Part shown: positions 6,308-9,587 of the stretch, one piece after another
How positions within the stretch are numbered: position 1 is the first letter of the stretch
How the letters are laid out: every line of letters begins with the position of its first letter
NCBI GenBank assembly: GCA_013816105.1
Contig: JACDEY010000020.1
Location: 1 to 9,587 of the forward strand
Length of the DNA stretch: 9,587 nucleotides
Direction: 5' to 3'
Source of the DNA: Actinomycetota bacterium
GTDB lineage: Bacteria; Actinomycetota; UBA4738
Position numbers and translations under genes: made by a program
The notes under the pieces: generated by a model
The model's input: the letters and a program-made list of their open reading frames with translations, nothing else
What the model was told of the DNA's origin: nothing
Databases searched by the model: none

Positions 6308-6355
6308 CTCGGGGTGGCTGCGCCCTCCGAGCCGCCGGGGAATGTCAGAGGGCGC
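6308..6355 (+). terminator. Two overlapping hairpins after rplI, possible terminator or attenuator
   Basis: The perfect 8-bp arms GCGCCCTC (6320-6327) and GAGGGCGC (6348-6355) enclose a 20-nt loop. An alternative stem, CTCGG (6308-6312) with CCGAG (6327-6331), competes for base 6327 and encloses the first arm in its loop. No T tract follows either. They may mark the end of the rplI transcript, but as intrinsic terminators they are weak. Confidence 0.4.
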
Positions 6356-6392
6356 CTGTAGCGTCGCCGGCGTGCACCTCCCCAGAAATGGC

Positions 6393-6398
6393 TTGACA
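6393..6398 (+). promoter_or_regulatory. Perfect TTGACA (-35-like) upstream of dnaB
   Basis: A consensus TTGACA lies in the most AT-rich patch of this gap. No acceptable -10 appears 16-19 bp downstream, where the sequence is CGCTGCTC. The hexamer overlaps a small inverted repeat, AAATG (6386-6390) and CATTT (6397-6401). It could be part of a dnaB promoter with a poor -10 or a regulator site. Confidence 0.3.
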
Positions 6399-6429
6399 TT
6401 TTCCGCGCGGCTTCCCGCTGCTCACTGCG

Positions 6430-6467
6430 CTATCCACAGGGTTTCCCTCAGTTTTCCCCGTGGATAC
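6430..6467 (+). promoter_or_regulatory. Inverted pair of DnaA-box-like sites upstream of dnaB
   Basis: CTATCCACA (6430-6438) matches the DnaA-box consensus TTATCCACA at 8 of 9 bases. On the opposite strand GTATCCACG (6459-6467) matches at 7 of 9. They are the core of an inverted repeat with arms TATCCACAGGG (6431-6441) and CCCCGTGGATA (6456-6466), 10 of 11 bases complementary, with a 14-nt spacer. The repeat is seen directly; DnaA binding is inference. A TAAGGT hexamer at 6485-6490 would place its -35 region over the second site. Confidence 0.45.
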
Positions 6468-6502
6468 GCAGACCGGACTCTCGTTAAGGTCCGCCCTCGT
6501 CC

Positions 6503-6508
6503 GGGAGG
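6503..6508 (+). promoter_or_regulatory. GGGAGG ribosome binding site fixing the dnaB start
   Basis: GGGAGG stands 5 nt before ATG 6514. The upstream in-frame ATG at 6460 lacks such a site and lies inside the inverted repeat. Confidence 0.7.
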
Positions 6509-6513
6509 GAGCC

Positions 6514-7866
6514 ATGTCGAGGACAGTTGAGGACGTCGGTCGCACCAGGCCGACGCGCGTTCCACCTCACAACCTGGAGGCCGAGGAGTCCGTGCTCGGC
6601 TCGATGATGCTTTCGGCCGAGTCGATCGCTTCGGTGGTCGAGATCCTCAAGAAGGACGACTTCTATCGGTCGGCCCACCAGAGGATCTACGAGGCGATCC
6701 TGAACATCTATGCGCGGGGAGAGCCCGTCGACGCCATCACGGCGGTCGAGGAGCTGAAGAGGCATCAAGCCCTCGTGGAGGTCGGAGGTCCCCTCTACGT
6801 GTACAACCTCGTCGAGTCGGTGCCGAGCCCCGCGAGCGCCGCCTACTACGCCAGGATCGTCTCGGACCACGCGCTTCTCCGCCGGCTCATCGAGGCCGCC
6901 TCGCAGATCATGGCGACCGCCTACGCGGTTCCCGAAGACCCTCGCCAGGCCGCGGACTACGCCGAGGGCCTCGTCTATGCGGTATCGCGCCAGGAAGAGA
7001 AGGACCAGTGGGTCGCCATCCGGGAGCTCGTGGACGAGAGCATGGCCGCTCTCGAACACGTGCAGCAGCGAGACAGCGCCTTCGCCGGCGTCCCCACCGG
7101 CTTCGTGGACCTCGACAACCTGCTCTCCGGACTGCAGAAGGGGAACCTCATCGTCCTCGCGGCCCGCCCCGGTGTGGGCAAGTCCTCGCTCGCCACGAAC
7201 ATCGCCCGTAACGTCGCGGTCGACGCCCGTGCCCCGGTCGTCATGTTCTCCCTGGAGATGTCGCGGTTCGAGATCGGCATGCGGCTGCTCCGCGGAGAGG
7301 CCAGGGTCCCGTGGGACCGCGTTCGCGGCGGCAAGATGGCCGCCGAGGACTGGACGCGAATCGTCGAGGCCGCCGAGGCCCTGCACGATGCGCCTCTGTA
7401 CATCGTGGACTCGGGCAACGTGACGATCGTGGACATCCGCGCGAAGGCGCGCCGGCTCCGCTCTCGCACGGAGGGGCTCGGCCTCATCATCGTCGACTAC
7501 CTCCAGCTCATGTCCGGCCACACGCGATTCGAGAATCGCCAGCAGGAGATCGCCGAGATCAGCCGGTCGCTGAAGCTTCTCGCGAAAGAGCTCGAGGTTC
7601 CCGTAATCGCCGTCTCACAGCTCAACCGGGACCCGGAGCGCCGTCAGGACAAGCGCCCACAGCTTTCCGACCTGCGAGAGTCAGGCGCCATCGAGCAGGA
7701 CTCCGACATAGTCATGTTCATCCACCGGGAGGATTCCGACGACCCCTCCGTGAAGGGGCGGGCTGACCTCATCGTGGCCAAGCACCGGAACGGTCCCACC
7801 GACTCCATCCCGGTGACGTTCCTCCCGCACCTCACGATGTTCCGGAACTTCGCCCGGGGCGCCTGA
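6514..7866 (+). CDS. dnaB: Replicative DNA helicase DnaB
   Basis: The hexameric helicase that unwinds DNA at the replication fork and recruits primase. The 450-residue product has the normal length, so it carries no intein, although actinobacterial dnaB is a frequent intein host. The N-terminal DnaB domain begins RVPPHNLEAEESVLGSMM (about residues 15-32) and includes FYRSAHQRIYEAI. The RecA-like domain starts at PTGFVDLDNLLSGLQKGNLI, with Walker A ARPGVGKS (217-224), FSLEMSRFEIGMRLL, Walker B LIIVDYLQLM (D328), the QQEIAEISRSLKLLAKELEVPV block, and VSQLNRDPERR followed by LRESGAIEQDSDIVMFIHR. It sits downstream of the rpsF-rplI genes, as in many bacteria, but with its own 209-nt upstream region. 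Its stop is only 3 nt from the stop of the convergent gene, with no visible terminator between them. Confidence 0.98.
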   Translation: MSRTVEDVGRTRPTRVPPHNLEAEESVLGSMMLSAESIASVVEILKKDDFYRSAHQRIYEAILNIYARGEPVDAITAVEELKRHQALVEVGGPLYVYNLVESVPSPASAAYYARIVSDHALLRRLIEAASQIMATAYAVPEDPRQAADYAEGLVYAVSRQEEKDQWVAIRELVDESMAALEHVQQRDSAFAGVPTGFVDLDNLLSGLQKGNLIVLAARPGVGKSSLATNIARNVAVDARAPVVMFSLEMSRFEIGMRLLRGEARVPWDRVRGGKMAAEDWTRIVEAAEALHDAPLYIVDSGNVTIVDIRAKARRLRSRTEGLGLIIVDYLQLMSGHTRFENRQQEIAEISRSLKLLAKELEVPVIAVSQLNRDPERRQDKRPQLSDLRESGAIEQDSDIVMFIHREDSDDPSVKGRADLIVAKHRNGPTDSIPVTFLPHLTMFRNFARGA

Positions 7867-7869
7867 CGG

Positions 7870-8451
7870 CTATTCGTTGCCGAGGGCCCGCCGAGCCGCC
7901 CATGCGGGGATCGCCAGGGCGGCGAAGGCTATCGCCACGGCCACGGCCATCGCGAGTGGCCCCTCACCGTCCAGGAGGGCGCCCGTAAGCAGGACGGCCC
8001 CGGCCGCCAGCCCTCCGCCGGCGGCCGCCGCGAGCATCCACGCCGACCGGTTGAGCGCGATGCGGCCATCGATCGCCGAACCCTCCCGCCCGGTGGCGGC
8101 CAGGTCCAGCAGCTCCAGAAGCAGGAACAGCAGTACCGCCACCACCGGGGCCAGGGGATCCAACCCCTCGCCCCGCTCCAGTAGCGCGACGCAGTACTCG
8201 AGCGTGAGAAGGCCGGCGGCGGCTCCAGGCACGTGAAGCCGCGGGGAGGAGAGCGTTCCGGCGAGCACCAGCAGGGCAAGTACAGCGACGAGCACCAGGC
8301 GCTGCGACGCAGGGGCGAGCACGAAGGGGTAGGAACCGAGAGCAAGCCCAACCAGGGCGGCCAGGCCACTGGCCGCCCATCTAAGGGTCGTGAGGCGCCG
8401 ATCAACGGGACCACCATTGTCGCCTGCGCGGTCGGGCCCGATCATCTCCAC
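7870..8451 (-). CDS. Small polytopic membrane protein of unknown function, partner of the DUF58 gene
   Basis: I do not recognise a family. The 193-residue product is very hydrophobic, with about five or six predicted membrane helices near residues 25-44, 50-67, 74-92, 100-116, 138-160 and 165-185. The polar N-terminal stretch (1-22) and a central charged segment with DLAATGREGSAIDGR (115-129) are the main soluble parts. No catalytic motif is visible. The start is GTG at 8451, one base after the DUF58 stop; an ATG two codons further in is an alternative. Such spacing implies translational coupling, and DUF58 genes commonly stand in operons with membrane proteins, so a shared envelope role is a reasonable inference. 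Its stop lies 3 nt from the end of dnaB. The coding call is supported by length, codon use and context. Confidence 0.75.
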   Translation of the reverse strand: MEMIGPDRAGDNGGPVDRRLTTLRWAASGLAALVGLALGSYPFVLAPASQRLVLVAVLALLVLAGTLSSPRLHVPGAAAGLLTLEYCVALLERGEGLDPLAPVVAVLLFLLLELLDLAATGREGSAIDGRIALNRSAWMLAAAAGGGLAAGAVLLTGALLDGEGPLAMAVAVAIAFAALAIPAWAARRALGNE

Positions 8452-8452
8452 A

Positions 8453-9587
8453 TCACCGCCCCGCGCGCTCGCGACGGCCGAGCATCGGCACGGCGGCCAG
8501 GGCCGCCTGCAGGCTCTCGCGGCCGGACCAGCCGACGACCGGAATGCCGAGGGTCGCGAAACGGAAGTGGACGCCCTCCCGGGCGAGCCGCCACGCGTGG
8601 TGGGCGACGGCTCCCGGGCCCCCCGGCATCGGAGCCATCAGCTCTTCGGCCACGGTGTCCACGACGATGACGGGGAAGCCTCGAGAGCGAAGGTCCACAA
8701 GGGCGTTGAGGGCGCGCTCGTCCTCGAGCGGCGAGAACGCGATGACCAGAGCGAGCGGCGGAAGGGTTCCCCGGGGAAGGACCTGGATGTCCTTCCACGC
8801 GTAGCTCAGCTGAACGTCGACTTCCAGAAGGTAGTCGACGATCCGGTAGATCTGCGTGCGTGCGTGGGAAGCCGACAGCCAGTGCAGCAGCCCCCCGAAA
8901 CTCACGAGGCCCACGCGGTCCTTGCGGCCCAGGTAATGGCGCGCCAGCACGGCGGCGCCGCGGACGGCGAGGTCGAGGCTGCTGCATCCCGGAGGGCCAA
9001 CGTCGGCGAAGGTGTCGAGGAGCAGGACCACGTCCGCGTTCCGTTCAGGATGGTGCAGGTTCACCGACAGGGCGCCGCGCCGCGAGGAAACCTTCCAGTT
9101 GATCCGGCGCACGCGGTCCCCGGGCGCGAACGGTCGCACGTCCGCGAACTCGATCCCTTCCCCCGCGGCTCGCGCCACGTGGTCTCCGGCGAACAGCTGC
9201 GTCACCGGCGGCAGGACCCCCCGAGACACCTGCTCGAAGGCCGGGAAGACCTTGATGGGGACCGCTCGGTCGAAGAGCTCCTCGAACAGGACGAACCGGC
9301 CGGGCCCGCCGACACGCACCGCCACGTTTCCCAGCCGGTACGAGCCCCAACGGACCGCCCTCAGCCGTACGCGCATCGTCCGGAGAGCTCCGGCGGGCAG
9401 CGACGTGATCGTCCGCTTCGCGCCCCGGGCGATCCGAAAGCCGGACGGCACGACGACGCCGATCTCGACCTCGTCCACCCGCCGATCGGACCGAAGCTGG
9501 ATTTCGACCTCGATCTCATCTCCCTCGAGACACCGGTCCTTGCTCACTACGGCCTCGACGGCCAGGACCGGGGCTGCGGTCGCGAGC
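8453..9587 (-). CDS. DUF58-domain protein, 5' end beyond the window
   Basis: The reading frame stays open to the right edge, so the first part is missing; 377 residues are visible. A GTG at 9547 could be taken as a start, but upstream codons continue with typical DUF58 sequence (VLAVEAV), and family members usually have one or two N-terminal membrane helices, which must lie outside. The segment 14-120 is a beta-rich domain. The DUF58 signature is FADVRPFAPGDRVRRINW (about 147-164 of the visible part), then SSRRGALSV and VVLLLDTFADV, the first strand of a vWA-like fold. The metal-site motif DxSxS reads DTFAD here, so metal binding is doubtful. DUF58 proteins are usually encoded with MoxR-type AAA+ ATPases, which may lie past the right edge. 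Biochemical role is unknown. Confidence 0.9.
   Translation of the reverse strand, partial: LATAAPVLAVEAVVSKDRCLEGDEIEVEIQLRSDRRVDEVEIGVVVPSGFRIARGAKRTITSLPAGALRTMRVRLRAVRWGSYRLGNVAVRVGGPGRFVLFEELFDRAVPIKVFPAFEQVSRGVLPPVTQLFAGDHVARAAGEGIEFADVRPFAPGDRVRRINWKVSSRRGALSVNLHHPERNADVVLLLDTFADVGPPGCSSLDLAVRGAAVLARHYLGRKDRVGLVSFGGLLHWLSASHARTQIYRIVDYLLEVDVQLSYAWKDIQVLPRGTLPPLALVIAFSPLEDERALNALVDLRSRGFPVIVVDTVAEELMAPMPGGPGAVAHHAWRLAREGVHFRFATLGIPVVGWSGRESLQAALAAVPMLGRRERAGR

Noticed and set aside
6484..7521. A 345-codon minus-strand frame opposite dnaB
   Set aside because: Antisense shadow of a highly conserved gene; no ribosome binding site or family motif.
6514..7866. Intein in DnaB
   Set aside because: The Walker A, Walker B and downstream motifs are contiguous and the total length of 450 residues is normal.
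7867..7869. Terminator between dnaB and the convergent membrane-protein gene
   Set aside because: The stops are 3 nt apart and I saw no hairpin with a T tract for either strand near the junction.

Overview
This GC-rich window is packed with genes on both strands and looks like chromosomal core DNA from a member of the Actinomycetota, probably a deep or uncultured lineage. Three things point there: the codon use (G or C at most third positions), the order rpsF-ssb-rpsR-rplI followed by dnaB, and a GT87-type membrane glycosyltransferase with a typically actinobacterial N-terminal signature. I see no rRNA, tRNA, CRISPR array, insertion sequence, integrase or phage gene.

Layout, left to right. 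(1) Positions 62-706, minus strand: a NarL/FixJ-type response regulator whose kinase is not in the window. (2) Positions 799-2535, plus strand, divergent from it: a large polytopic membrane protein resembling GT-C glycosyltransferases. Its 3' end overlaps the 3' end of (3), a convergent GT87-family membrane glycosyltransferase (2508-3773, minus). That gene lies 9 nt downstream of (4) panB (3783-4574, minus), so panB and the GT87 gene look like one transcript. (5) After a divergent 196-bp promoter region comes rpsF (4771), then ssb (5159), rpsR (5598) and rplI (5858-6304), all plus strand. ssb/rpsR and rpsR/rplI overlap, while rpsF and ssb are separated by 100 nt holding a strong hairpin. (6) A 209-bp gap with hairpins and a DnaA-box-like inverted pair precedes dnaB (6514-7866, plus, no intein). 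(7) Converging on dnaB with a 3-nt gap is a minus-strand pair: a DUF58 protein running off the right edge (8453-9587) and a small membrane protein of unknown function (7870-8451).

The central block is informational. S6 and S18 are neighbours on the 30S platform, L9 is a 50S protein, and SSB and the DnaB helicase act at the replication fork. The flanking genes concern the envelope (two membrane glycosyltransferase-like proteins, the DUF58 pair), pantothenate/CoA synthesis (PanB) and signalling.

I found no convincing new multi-gene system. The observations most worth checking are non-coding or small-scale: the inverted DnaA-box-like pair upstream of dnaB, an SSB lacking the usual acidic C-terminal tip, and the leader and intercistronic hairpins of the rpsF operon. 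No intergenic stretch exceeds 300 bases; the left 61 bases hold only the downstream flank of the response regulator gene.
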